From the NCBI GenBank assembly GCA_950295325.1, contig OX485805.1:54212758-54276757 (forward strand): DNA of 64,000 nt, written 5' to 3'. The stretch is from Polytrichum commune (taxonomy: Eukaryota > Streptophyta > Polytrichopsida > Polytrichales > Polytrichaceae). The translations under genes were made by a program, and so were the position numbers. Shown here piece after piece: positions 46,843 to 58,199 of the stretch. The notes below the pieces were generated by a model. The model saw nothing but the letters and a program-made list of their open reading frames with translations, was not told where the DNA came from and made no database searches. The number at the start of each line of letters is the position of its first letter. Position 1 is the first letter of the stretch.

Positions 46843-47382
46843 CTAGCTTTCATCAGCAAAGTCGTTGAAAACTTTTTCATCTCCCGGATGTAACTCATAA
46901 ACATTTGATTCACCAATATATGTCATTGTAGCCAATGCAATTATTGTCTCTAAGTCTACCATCAAATGATCAGTAAGATCATAGGTCCACTTGTTGTTAG
47001 CCCCTTTTTGATACCAACATAAACCAATCTCCATGTTTGATGGACGGTCCATCAAGTCAATTGGATCCCTATACTCCACCCAACGATTATCAAACTTCCT
47101 CCGCATCCTATAAACTCTCCCAACAAACCAAACCTTAACTCGAGTAGATTTTTTTGGCCTACCTCGTTTTTTCATAGTTTTAGCTTCAGGTGTGTTCAAA
47201 AAACACACACCACAGTCACAACCAAGCTTTAACAAAGTGTCATGGTTTCCAACACTTGGGAGTTTAGGCTTCATATATAATATACTAGATTTAATTCGAG
47301 TCAACCGATCTTTAGACAAAGAAGGATTGCCATTCAATTGACTAACAAGTGTATTTTTAAAATTTCTAGACTCCCCTACCAT
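46843..47382 (-). CDS. AT-hook-like hypothetical protein
   Basis: 179 residues from the Met of MVGESRNF. The frame is open further upstream to 47667, but that part translates to Phe/Leu-rich, UTR-like sequence. A basic KKRGRPKKSTRVK segment holds the GRP core of an AT-hook, which binds the minor groove of AT-rich DNA. It is followed by a compact Trp/Tyr-rich region (WFVGRVYRMRRKF, MEIGLCWYQKG) and an acidic C-terminus. I do not recognise the overall family. It lies inside a TIR-bounded element, so it is probably element-encoded or captured. An upstream intron could exist. Confidence 0.5.
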   Translation of the reverse strand: MVGESRNFKNTLVSQLNGNPSLSKDRLTRIKSSILYMKPKLPSVGNHDTLLKLGCDCGVCFLNTPEAKTMKKRGRPKKSTRVKVWFVGRVYRMRRKFDNRWVEYRDPIDLMDRPSNMEIGLCWYQKGANNKWTYDLTDHLMVDLETIIALATMTYIGESNVYELHPGDEKVFNDFADES

Positions 47383-48106
47383 TACATAAGCCACAACTGA
47401 CTTTGCATTTGATAGAGAGGGAATTTCAGAATGAGGCCATGACAATGCCAGGACTTTCGGTGATTCCCACGGCGGCAGTAACCGTAGGGACGCTGAGAAG
47501 CGCTGGAGCAACAGGTGAAAGAAGGAAAAATGAAGTAGTTGTCGGCAAAAGAAGCAGGCTATGCGAAAAGAGAAAACAAAAACCTTCAGCACCCGACAAA
47601 AAAAGAAAACAAAACCTAGGGATGGGAGGGGAAAAGGGTCCTTGTTACTTTGAGCTGAACGAATCATTTCAAAACCCTAATACTGCCTCTTTCCCCGATA
47701 TTACCTTGACACCTTGTACATGGTTCATACTACCCTATAAGGTTGCTAACGAAAATCTTTAATCCTAGTTAATCCTAATTTCATCCAATATGAAAACTTA
47801 TGATATGTAGTATAATAACAGTACCATACAAGTACAATTATTGTATATTTTTTAAAGGCCTTCCATATATGTACGTAACTATAAATTATAACATGTATAC
47901 CATATGTATACGTAATACGGCAAGGTCCAAATCAATACCCTTCCTGTGCACTCACGTATACTCGTACATGTTTAGTACAGTGCACCCCCCGAGTGGGAAA
48001 TAAGTTAAAAAATAGGAAGAAACAGAAGTCGGTACGAATAATGAATAGTGTTGCTTTGAATAGTAAGATTATTGTGAATAGTGTCGCCTTTTCCATTGGT
48101 AGTGCC

Positions 48107-49557
48107 CAAATAATCACTTTAATTGTGTCTTTTTTATATTAAAAAATGTGCAAGGGTACATGCACGGTTGGGGTACCCCTTCAGGAGCCAACAAGATTGT
48201 TCTGTAATTGATGTAAGAATTCAAAAATGCCTCTCTCCAAAATTAAATAACATGTGCAAAGCTAGTATGGATATAGAAGCAATTTGCTAACTCAAAATAT
48301 TGCCAATGACCACAATACGTTTTTTCATAATTCTAATTTTGAGGCACCTAGTGCTTTAATATGAATAATTTGTACATTTTTTTCTGTGTGCTTAGGACTA
48401 CTTAAGGTTTGTATCACACCCTTACACCCTAATTTGTTTGAATTTCTTTCGAAACGAACAAATGTCTTCAAAGTAAAGGTCCTTTTGCATGTTACTCTAC
48501 TGCTTGACATAATCAAGTGGGTTTAATTGAAATCTAATTGATTCATAACTTGGATTTATACATATTTATGAGCTCCATGTTGATGTTTATATATTGATTG
48601 AACTATGTTGCATCTCATGATTCAAGAGTCAAGACTCGTTTGAATCATTTCTAAGTTCAAAAGGCCCACCAATGGAAATGTATGTATACAATTTCATTTT
48701 GTCCAAAATTCATTCACAAATCTAAATTTATATTGGATTTATGTACTACCATTTTTCACTACAACCTCTTGTTGGCCCTATGAATTTCAAAGAATTTTGA
48801 TTCTTACCCCCTTTATCCATGGTGGATTCCCCACCCATGCTACACTCATACTCATATGTGGAATCAAGTTTTGTATATCATGCGGGTCGGTCACTTAGCA
48901 TGTTTTCATGGGTACACTTGCATTTAGAGGGTAAATGAAATTGAAGGGGGAGGGGGTTAAGTTTGGTGCACGGTAGTATTTTTCCGACCCCTTTAGTTTT
49001 ATTTTTATTTTTCTTGTTTTATGATTAAATGGTACCATATAGTTTAATAAAACAAAAGTGTGCACTAGATTTATTGAGGGGTATGTTCTAAAAAAAGACC
49101 CCCCCCGAAATCCTTATTCAAAGTCCAAAATAGACCTCATAACAAGAGACACAATCAACCCATACAAACACTTATACATGAGGAAACTAGAGCATTACAA
49201 TGCAGTAGCAGGAGTAGAAGAAAATGGTACCATACTAAGCAAAGAACAATTGAAGAAAGAATAACACACAAACAACAAACAACCAAATGACATGCCAATG
49301 CAAGCACGAGAACATATGGTGTGAATTGGCCGTTGGAGGGTACAAAATGTGGTTCAATGCTTCACGATGGAATTACGATATCAATGCAACACATTAAAAT
49401 TTTCAAAATGCAGAAGTTGTATATTTCTAAGAAAGACTTGTGATTATCATGCATATACCATAAACCAACATACTTAGGGTAAAATGAAACTCAAGTACCT
49501 ACATAAATGATTCATGGTCACTGTTGATTGCACTTAAGTGTGGTATCTTGGGTTGTA
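48107..49557. other. No gene recognised
   Basis: AT-rich. A 68-codon Lys/Asn-rich ORF at 49058-49264 has no recognisable motif and is probably a decayed element fragment. Confidence 0.45.
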
Positions 49558-49981
49558 ACATGTGTATCATGTTTCAAGGCGACATTCAACCAAATATGTG
49601 CACGACATAGAGGTAACACATACAACAATTTATTTATAATTTATAGGAGTTTGAGTATCGAGTTGCTCATGAGAGTGGAGTCTGGAAACATCTCAACGAT
49701 CCTCTTACATCACGAAGCGAGTTGTCTCATTGACGATTTTTGTATGTCGCTGCCACCATGAACATCTCAAAACTTCTAAAACTATGCTTCCCTTTCACTA
49801 TACCTTCAACAACCACATGGCGTTGTTGTATTACACCAGAGAAGCGGGGACTACACACTGTGTACACAAACATATAGTTGATTCAAACGCCAGAGCACGA
49901 CGAATGCAAGCACCGACGTCGACGTCGGTGGTGACCGGAAAGCATTGTTGGGCGATCGCCAAGTCACATGAAATGCCACGT

Positions 49982-50413
49982 TCATTCGACGGTGATGGTG
50001 GCGTAGAGGGTGTTGCCGTCCTCCTTGTAATAGTCAACTGTGAGTTTGATACCCGTGGTGCTTGTCCTCTCCAGATGCGACAACTGCTTCCACAACATTT
50101 GGTTATTTTGGTTTTTGTCGTCGTAGTAAGTGGGGTGAATCTCAACACCGGTGTTGGAAGCTTGCTGGTCCGGGACGATATCACACCACCTCTTGTTGTT
50201 GTGGACGCCCAATGCGACCAAGAAGAAGCCGCCTGAGGGCCCCCTGAAGCGCAACATTCCGGAGGTGCCACTAGCGCCCATGTGGAGGATGTGGTCGCCA
50301 TCCACCTCGCTCCAGTATGCTCCGTTGCCGTAATGCCAGCATGTCTTCTCCACAATGCTGAACCAATTGGTGGGCTTGGTTTGGATGACCCTCACGTGGA
50401 TGGCGTAAGACAT
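49982..50413 (-). CDS. Fungal fruit-body-type lectin, copy C
   Basis: 143 residues, identical in protein sequence to copy B. Single exon with the same conserved TATA box. It lies outside the transposase-containing unit, in its own 1.9-kb duplicate. All family motifs are intact (WHYGNGAYW, GVHNNKRWCDIV). A one-base change in the 5' UTR and upstream frame separates it from copy B. Likely functional, which gives a high local dosage of this lectin. Confidence 0.9.
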   Translation of the reverse strand: MSYAIHVRVIQTKPTNWFSIVEKTCWHYGNGAYWSEVDGDHILHMGASGTSGMLRFRGPSGGFFLVALGVHNNKRWCDIVPDQQASNTGVEIHPTYYDDKNQNNQMLWKQLSHLERTSTTGIKLTVDYYKEDGNTLYATITVE

Positions 50414-50550
50414 GGTGACAAACTGAAACGGAAACTTTGTGGAAAGTGAATGGAGAGCAAAGGATGGAAGGAGTATGTATTGCTGTGGGACTGAAGATGA
50501 CGAGTGAAGGTTGAAGCAGGAAGGAGTGAATGCTGTGACGAAGGGGCCGC

Positions 50551-50557
50551 ATATATA
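50551..50557 (-). promoter_or_regulatory. TATA box of lectin C
   Basis: TATATAT on the minus strand, 138 bases upstream of the ATG, as in the other copies. Confidence 0.75.
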
Positions 50558-51496
50558 GCCTGTGGGAAGGGAGGCAAGCATCAAACTGATTGTGGATAAA
50601 GGGAGTTTTTTATTAATAAAAACACTGCTGAGTACGTGGGTTGGATTTGTCGGAACCTCTTATTATTGTTTATTGGACTACAACAAATGCACACATGCTT
50701 TCCTTATGGGATTGGAACTACAGTATTTGCATGCACAGAAGTGATGTGAACTAAGGTACATGTAGAGGACTTTTAGTTTTCAATTTTGCAAACTGGACTC
50801 CGAGTGTCCTGGCCTGGCGACACCAACCTATGCATGATGTTTATCTAGCTGCGTCAACAACTGCAACCAGATAATTGCGTTTCTTGACGTAGAATAGTCT
50901 GCTTCAATTAGGATTACTCCGGCGATCGGTCCAGTTAGGTTGAACAAGAGGAGTATTACAGTGCACCCTTGATATGTGTTACCCCAATGACTGTCAAAAT
51001 GCCCATGCATGAAGGGAAATTGTGCTCCCCCCAAAAAATCCTAAAACATACAACAGTATGTGTTAATTGTTAACTATTAGGTGAATCTTTGAAAATTATG
51101 CTCTCCTCTTCAACGAATTCACCTCAATAATCGTCAATATGGATGACAAAGATGACACATGCAATTAATGCATGATGTTTAACATATTCAAATCGTTGCC
51201 GTAGCCACTTTCCTCATGATCTTCTTAGTTCAATGTATGAACTAATTCCCTTCATCCACAACCAGTTGACACAGACTATTCTATGTCAAGAAACGCGATT
51301 AACTGGCTACAGTTGTTGACGCAGCTGGATAAACATCATGCATAGGTACCATGTCGCCAGGCCAGGACACTTGGAGTCCAGTTTGCAATATTTGAAAACT
51401 GAAAGTTATTACATTTAACTAAGTTCATATCACTTCTGTCCATGCAGGTACTGTAGTTCCAATCCCATAAGGAAAGCATAGTGGTTGTTTATTGTT

Positions 51497-52895
51497 TTAG
51501 GTTTTCTACCTTATTTGTGATCAAAGTGTCGGTTCTTGAACTCACAAAATGATTATATGTATATGCTCCCTCAATTATGTTGACTAGTAAGCTTAGAATG
51601 GTTCAACAAATTTGACATACATAGTCCAATCTCCTCTTAACACATGTTGTTCTTAGATCCGTGACGCTTGACATCACACCACTAAAATATAAGTACGTGA
51701 GTGAACAAAATTAACTCAGTATGGCCTGCATGCCTTACACTCACCGAGGCACTCCAATGACCCCAAGATGGGCCAGAGACTGGCAAGCAAAACATCCAAC
51801 ACTAAGATGGGACAATATGTACTACAAACACAATATGTACCACTAACATGTGACTATTTACATTGTCTATGTCTGAGCACGTGGAACTAAGGATAAGGAA
51901 AGGGTTGATAAGTAGTTGTCTGAAGCTCGCCACCAAGGACAATGGAGGCTCAAAGTCGCACATGCTTTAGTCGTGGGTTTGAAGGTGGGCTGCAACTTCA
52001 AATATTCCACAGGAGTTGGGCATAATAGCATTGGAACAATTGTAGATTCACTAAATCTTTACTTTGGTCTTGAATCTATTCTCATCTAACGATTATCCTA
52101 GCTGGGAAACTATAAACCCTACTGACAAAATGAAGATTAAGTGTTATGTGATATGGAATTAATGCACTTGAGCCCCAAGTTCGTGTAAATGGTCAATAAT
52201 CACACAAAGCGATGTTAGGCACAAAATGTGATGAAAGACAGTAATATTTATTGGACAGTGCTTTACACGAGGTTGAGTGGCTATAGGTCAAAATTTTGGT
52301 GATCGCATTCAAAGCAATGTATATTATGTCAACCAAAGTTTCCAGGCAGTGTTAGAGATTGCTAAAATGCACTTGATGAATTCCACACTCACCACCTCTT
52401 GCGCCGTTCATGTGCTAATTTATAAGCACAAGGAGCTGAATTGAAGTTATAATAATAGAGATCAAGGTGCACTCAGAAGTCTCTTGAAATCTCAGAATTT
52501 TTTTTGGAATGCTCAGCTTTTCACTTGAGCATCCCTGTCTTGCAGCTTCATCTCGTAACCCCTTGGCTTGAAGTTCCTTCCATTCTTAGTGGCCTTGCTT
52601 TTATTGTTTCTCTCAACCGTAAACCCCACTAAATCAAACATCTTAATGGTATTGAGTGTGGAATGCAAGAGATTATGCTTGGACTGAAGTACATCACGAC
52701 ATTGGTTCATTGGTAGTTTGTCTCAAAGAAATGTCTACATCAAAATAAATGTGTCCCATAAATTATTATTTTAAATCCAGAATTGTAGGAAATTGATGTG
52801 GGTGATGTGGGTGAATTTCTGTTTCAATGCCATTGACCCTTCACAAGGGAATAATTCCCTAAACGCACTAGATATTTTTGCACGGTGCCCTTAAG
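51497..52895. other. No gene recognised
   Basis: AT-rich intergenic DNA. A 65-codon minus-strand ORF near 52513-52710 is Lys/Asn-rich with no known motif. Confidence 0.45.
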
Positions 52896-52903
52896 TTGAC
52901 AAC

Positions 52904-54035
52904 CAGGGCTGATTTTTCACAAAGTTTTTGCCCGTCCACGTCCAAAAACCTTGAATTGAAAGGCAAAAAAATTTGCAACCCATCCCAAAACCAGTAGTTT
53001 CTTAACCAACCCGTCCATGGATAGGTTAAAGAAAAAACAACCCGTCCCAAAACCGGTTTGGAAATGAAAATACCCGTCCCACAATACATATAAATTAGTC
53101 TCTTACAATGTTGGTAATTTTTTTATTAAAAAAAACAAAAAACAAAAGAACCAAAAGATGTTGACATGTGATTGTTTGCACTTGGAAACAATAGGATCTT
53201 CACAAATTATGCTTTCAATGCCCGTCAGTTATCTGTCTTTTGCTGTCGATTCTCATTTTTCTAGTGCACCCCATTCTAATTTCCTCTGCCACCATCATTT
53301 CTTTTTATTTCTTGTCCTTCACTCTCCCATTTCTTTCCCCACACTCTATCCTCAAGGTGTTTCCATCACTCATCATCGCCCGTCCGTCACCACCCGCATT
53401 CCCTCCACAAGAGGGGTTTTCTTAGACAAAACGTAATCAAAAGTCATCAACGTGCTAGTTTGAAGTTAGAGACTTTAGATTCTTTGATGCGCATTTCATG
53501 TGCAGATATTCCAGTTGAAAACATCAATTGGAATGCAGTGATGCTTGTTTGGAGAAACATGAAGGATAGGAGAATTCATCCACTTCTTTGAAGGTGAGTA
53601 GCTCTTTATTTTTATATTTTTGAACATGTTTATATATACTAATTCTTATTCAATTGCTAAGTTTACCTTCGATTATAATCTTTGACATTATGTTAAAAAG
53701 GTTCTAAATTTTGTGGTTGATGAATTAATGTATGCAGGTGAATCAAGCACTTCAAGATGGATATTTTGATTGGGTATTAGTGGTTTGATTGCATTATGCT
53801 TATATTCACATGTCATATATGACATAATGTAACTGATATTTGTACCAATTATTTTTTTTGGAAAAAATGATCAAAAAAATTGTTATTTTTAGAACCCATC
53901 CAAAATAAATTTGATACATCCAAAAACCAGTTCATTTTCTAAGAACCCATCCATTGGAAAGGTTTTTATTTTTTATTTTTTATTTTATGAACATGCACCT
54001 AGACATGTTCGGGACCTTATGAAAAATCACCACTA
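52904..54035. mobile_element. Non-autonomous hAT element with perfect 8-bp TSD
   Basis: 1132 bp flanked by TTGACAAC at 52896-52903 and 54036-54043. The 5' end is CAGGGCTGATTTTTCACAA, and the 3' end reversed is TAGTGGTGATTTTTCATAA. Both fit the hAT terminus rule (C/T)A(A/G)NG. Subterminal regions share AACCCATCC and CCAAAAACC motifs in inverted order. There is no transposase ORF; the interior has short chance frames only. Confidence 0.85.
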
Positions 54036-54433
54036 TTGACAACCTCAACCTTAGATGGGAAGGACTCGGGGGTTAGCTTAATAATGAAAGTTATATCCAT
54101 GAATTAGGAGGCGGTCCATGGGTTATTTTGTGAGTCGCCTCCTATATGTGGAAAATGAAAGTTTGGCTTATGCTTGGCTTAGAGCAAGTTCACTCATCCC
54201 CCATTTGCATCTGCATTTGCATTATTTTCATCCGTTATGCAGATGCAGATTCGGTATAGTAAGGTTAACCATGCCTACAAACGTCATCCGAGATGATTTT
54301 TTTTTCAGGTGAAATAAAACTCCCTATATATGATAAATATGCATGGAGGGTTATGTATAATAAAACAAGATACTTTTAAACCTCTTCCCTGCTTTTTGCT
54401 AGTTAGAACTACATAGTTACAAATGTAACGACT

Positions 54434-54925
54434 AAGTTTGAGAAATAACCAGTTGAGGTTTGAGACTTCAGGAAAATTACCCATTGCAGATGAACCTGTT
54501 GAGAAATAACTGGTTGAGGTTTAGGGTTCAGGAAAATTATGAATTGTGGATGAACTGGTTGAGTTTGAGAAATAACTGGTTGAGGTTTAAGGGTTCAGGA
54601 AACTTACCCTTTACAGATGAACTAGTTGAGTTTGAGAAATAAGCTGTTGAAGGTCAAAACTTGGGGGAAATTACCGGGGAGATTTTTGAACACTGTTGGT
54701 AAAATTCGTACTGTTTCCAAGTCCAACCGGTTACATGTGATCTTTCGGTGTTTCTTCATTATATTAAGGTATATTCCATCAATTCCTCTAAAGTGATTGG
54801 TAATTGTCCTGATCCCCTAAACCTTAACCAATTATTTCTCAAACTCAACCGCTTCATCTGCGATGGGAAATTTTCTTGAACCCCTAAACCTCAACTGGCT
54901 ATTTCTCAAACTCAATTATATGGTT
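54434..54925. repeat. Inverted pair of tandem repeats (fold-back)
   Basis: The left array (54434-54655) has about three units of about 70 bp with GAGAAATAACTGGTTGAGGTTTAGGGTTCAGGAAAATTA. The right side (about 54815-54925) holds one and a half units in the opposite orientation. The repeat core matches the dispersed TTATTTCTCAAAC repeats at 13.5-15.6 kb. Confidence 0.75.
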
Positions 54926-55906
54926 AATTGCAATGTAGGATGAGCGGCAATTTTTCCAAGGTATGCATCTACATCTTGGACGAAGGCCATTTTTCGTTCT
55001 TAAGTGCAGATGTAGATCCAGGGATGAGTGGGCTTGTTCTTATGCTTGGCAATGTTATGTGATTCCTTACTCTAAACTGATCATAAAATTCTATTTTTCG
55101 TTCATATGTTCTAAATTAATCACCTATCCAGTGGGCCAACATGACATGTATAAGACTAATAACATTTAAAAGCTGACAAATGTATCAAGTGATGAGCAAA
55201 GTTATTGTGAGCCCAAAAGGGTGCCCACATTTAGTCTTAGACCCTTGAAACGTTAGTTGATGCACTTTGAAGTAGCATGTTACTTCACAAAAATATAAAA
55301 AGAGTGAAATGTTAGTCTTAGAAGTACCATGTTGTAAGAGGCTAGGATGTGAGTTGTTATTGTGTTTTTACCTTCGGAAGGATTTGAGTGAATGAGGATA
55401 GGTAAGGAGAACTTGGATTGAGTAGTTAGTGAGTAGGCTAGTACAAATGGATGGAGACAACCAAAGTGACTCAAGAGGCAAGTGCATTCGAATTGGGATG
55501 AATGGAGGATCACATGGAGCGCACAAGTGGACCACCTCATCATGGCCACTTAATGGGGAAGGCCCAAGGAAGAATGCAAGGTGGAGGATAAGCAAATTCT
55601 CAAAGCACCAATCAAATCACGAGTTAAGCATCGTGGTTTGAATTAAGTGGTGAGCGACGATTTGGGAAAGTAAGGGGAGAAAGTTATGGCGGCGGAAAGC
55701 GAAGGAGGCTAAGTTTGGGTTGAAGCATCCCAAGTTTGGTAAAGTGTGGTAGGTAGAAAGCCAAGGCTAGTTAAATGTTCGAATTAGGATCCTTGTTGAT
55801 CATTTGAGGGAGGAAGGCTTAGAAGATAGGATTGGCGCCTACTAAGTAGGAGGAAATCTCAAGGGCTTATCGTGAGCCTTGAGGGTGCTCACCCCCTCAA
55901 GCTTAC

Positions 55907-55914
55907 TATATAAT
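55907..55914 (+). promoter_or_regulatory. LTR TATA box
   Basis: TATATAAT in the middle of the LTR, followed about 25-40 bases later by a CT-rich stretch. This is the expected U3/R promoter of the retrotransposon. Confidence 0.6.
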
Positions 55915-56429
55915 CCCTCATTCTTCCCTCACTCATCCTCTCTTTCCTTTGTGCTCCAAGGCACCCCACGAGTTATAAGTGTGGGTGTGGGAAGCCATAT
56001 TGGAGCACATGTGTGTGCTTAGTTTTTAGTTTGAGAGCCAAGGCTTGTTAGCCTTGAAGAGGGCTTGACCTCTTGGTAGAATTAGTGTTGACGTGAAGGA
56101 TTTTAAAGTTAATTCATGATTCCAATTTGTGGTACTTAAAGTTCATGTTTTGAATACACGTGGTTGCAAGTTCCATGTTTAAGAGTTGAGCACTTGATGT
56201 TGTGATGAGTGCAAAAATATACTTGTGTGGATTAGTTAGTCTTAGTGAAGTTAGGAAATTCTCTCTCCCCCTCTCCTCTCTAGGATTTTAGGATTTTAGG
56301 ATTAGAGAAGAATTGTGTGATTAGAAAGGGGTTGTTAGTAGAATTAGGGAAATTAGGTAGGAAGATTAGTTAAGGGCTTGAATAATTAGTGAGGTAGTTG
56401 GGGATTACAACTACAAAGTTGTGGGTTCA

Positions 56430-56600
56430 TGAAGGAGCTGGGTTTATGAAGGAGCTGGGTTTGTTTAGTTAGAAAGTAAAGAGCTGGGTTTATGAAGGAC
56501 CTGGGTTTGTTTAGTTAGAAGCTAAGGAGCTGGGTTTATGAAGGAGCTAGGTTTATTTAATTAGAAAGTAAAGAGATGGGTTCATGAAGGAGCTTAGTAG
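56430..56600. repeat. ~46-bp tandem repeat inside the LTR
   Basis: About three and a half units of GGAGCTGGGTTTGTTTAGTTAG.. starting at 56451, 56498 and 56543, in the transcribed part of the LTR. Confidence 0.85.
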
Positions 56601-57290
56601 ATAGCCTACCTAATTAGCTCATAGACAAGTAGTTAGTTACATTATGCTAGTTAGTGTTATGTGTGGCTTTCACAAGTAAATGTATTTGAGATTGACTATA
56701 GAGAATAGCGTTTTTTTAACACTTGCATCCTCTCTTTAAAAATAAACCACGTGCACAAATTAATGGAGAATGTGGAGCACTCTCGCGATGGCAAGACAAA
56801 GGAAGCAAAGACCAAAGGTGCGAGGGAGAGATTGACATAAGTCACATAAGTATTTCTTAATACTTAAAGGCTTATGTACGGTATGGAGACACCAAGTGAG
56901 ACCTCTTATAGTAGCGATACGGAATACACAAGTGATAGTTCAAGTGGTAGTATAGAGTCAACGGCACGGACTCCATTTAGGAGAGGGATATCCTTAAGGG
57001 CTTGTGTAGCTAAAGCGGCCGGATGGACGTTAGAAGCAAACAAAGACAAAATAGCACCCGAGCATAAGGAGGTTAAAATAACATAGTTAACTTGTGCATT
57101 CTCCACATACGTATTGAAATCGTACATTGAGTTGTTAAACGTGAAATTCCAGTTAAATCCAAGACCACTTGAAGGGTGAACCTTGCACTATGGACTCATC
57201 CAAGTCCAAATCCAATACCGCGGAGGAATGTGAACCCAAACCCACTACTCGGACTACGGACGCTTAAGGGTGGGGGGTTTGGCCTCACAT

Positions 57291-57311
57291 AATTGGTGCG
57301 TCCGCCGGGGA
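57291..57311 (+). other. Primer binding site
   Basis: TTGGTGCGTCCGCCGGGGA lies one or two bases after the LTR end. It ends in the CCGGGGA typical of the tRNA-Asp-like PBS of plant Athila/Tat-type elements, with some mismatches. The exact tRNA is not certain. Confidence 0.6.
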
Positions 57312-58199
57312 GCGAAGCGGAAGGTAGTTACAAGACTTGGAGGCGACTAGGAGACTTGGAGGCAACTAGGAAAAATTGGAGACACAAACTTGAGAGAAGG
57401 GAAGGAGCACCCGAAACTCGGTAAGTATTCTCTCTTTGGGTTACATTTGAATTCATTGTATTTCAACTATTCCTTGGAATGAATTGCATTGTCAATTACG
57501 CAAATTCATTTTTGAGGAAGGAGCGCGGCGAAGGTACGTCCTCAACCTTTTTGGGGATTTGCTAAGAACTTAAAAGGAACCTATAACCGAGTAGCTCATT
57601 AAAACATTAGAGGGTAAATTCACCTTAGGACATTGAACTTTGACACTCACCTCGGGGTGAGTCTCAAAGTTTTGGGAGTTGTCATTTCATGCTCTAGATT
57701 AAATTAATATTTCACAAAGTTTATGGTGTTGTTACATTGAGTCACGATTGAGTGGAGTGCTAACTCACAGGGGGATGCGATTGCTCAAGGTATGTTTATT
57801 TCTTCAAAGTGAACTCATTAACTAATTAAGGAATGCCTTTTGTACTCGTGATTGTTGTTATCCGTTGTAGAGGGTAATTCCCAAATTGTGGATGGTGTGA
57901 GAAGTTGAAGGGTGAAGCCTCGACTTTTAACATAATCTACTCGGAAGGTCACCCCCTCACAATCGGTATTGTGGTGAGTGTTAATTTGCGGGAAGGTGCG
58001 GAGGTGATGCTCCGACTTAACCAAAAAATTAACATGAACATGCCTATCCCATATTGGGATTCTTTCACCTAAGTGGGCTTGCAGGTTCTTTTCCTCACCT
58101 CCTAAAAAAATTATAACCACACCAAAACAAGTGAAAATATTAAGAGGGGAATTGCTAGGATTATGTGTGGTCAAGTGAGGGTCGATCGATTCTTATGGA
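57312..58199 (+). other. Retrotransposon 5' leader
   Basis: About 0.9 kb between the PBS and the gag start. Repeated short phrases such as CTCACCTCGGGGTGAG and TTTCTTCAAAGTGAACTC, several upstream ATGs and no conserved ORF. Packaging signals would be expected here but cannot be pinpointed. Confidence 0.55.

Larger units (their letters stand above)
45296..48106. mobile_element. ~2.8-kb TIR-bounded element with an AT-hook ORF
   Basis: Inverted ends of about 115-130 bp. The left end is GCACTATCATGGGAAAACCGACACTATTCAC.., and the right end reversed reads GCACTACCAATGGAAAAGGCGACACTATTCAC... Both continue through CACTATTCATTATT.GTACCGAC and TTTCTTCCTATTTT. Inside lie a nested inverted-repeat element (45410-46600) and one ORF (46843-47382). 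No transposase motif was recognised and the target duplication is unclear. Confidence 0.7.
49558..51496 (-). repeat. Inverted near-identical copy of the 1.9-kb lectin unit (copy C)
   Basis: Reverse of 42501-44430, carrying lectin C, its TATA box and the full fold-back segment (about 50700-51485). With the right-arm copy it forms an inverted repeat with arms of about 1.93 kb separated by about 5.1 kb. The near identity indicates a very recent duplication or gene conversion. Confidence 0.85.
55206..57289 (+). repeat. 5' LTR of a Ty3/gypsy retrotransposon
   Basis: Inferred from matching ends: TGTGAGCCCAAA at 55206 and TTTGGCCTCACA at 57289 (11 of 12 inverted matches, TG..CA). A PBS-like site follows directly. 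Length is about 2084 bp. A TATA box (55907-55914) and a CT-rich start region lie inside, with an internal ~46-bp tandem repeat at 56430-56600. The 3' LTR is outside the window, so the boundaries cannot be confirmed by comparison. Confidence 0.7.

Noticed and set aside
53158-53436. Phe/Ser/His-rich ORFs within the hAT element
   Set aside because: Low-complexity CT-rich sequence open in two frames, with no transposase motif.
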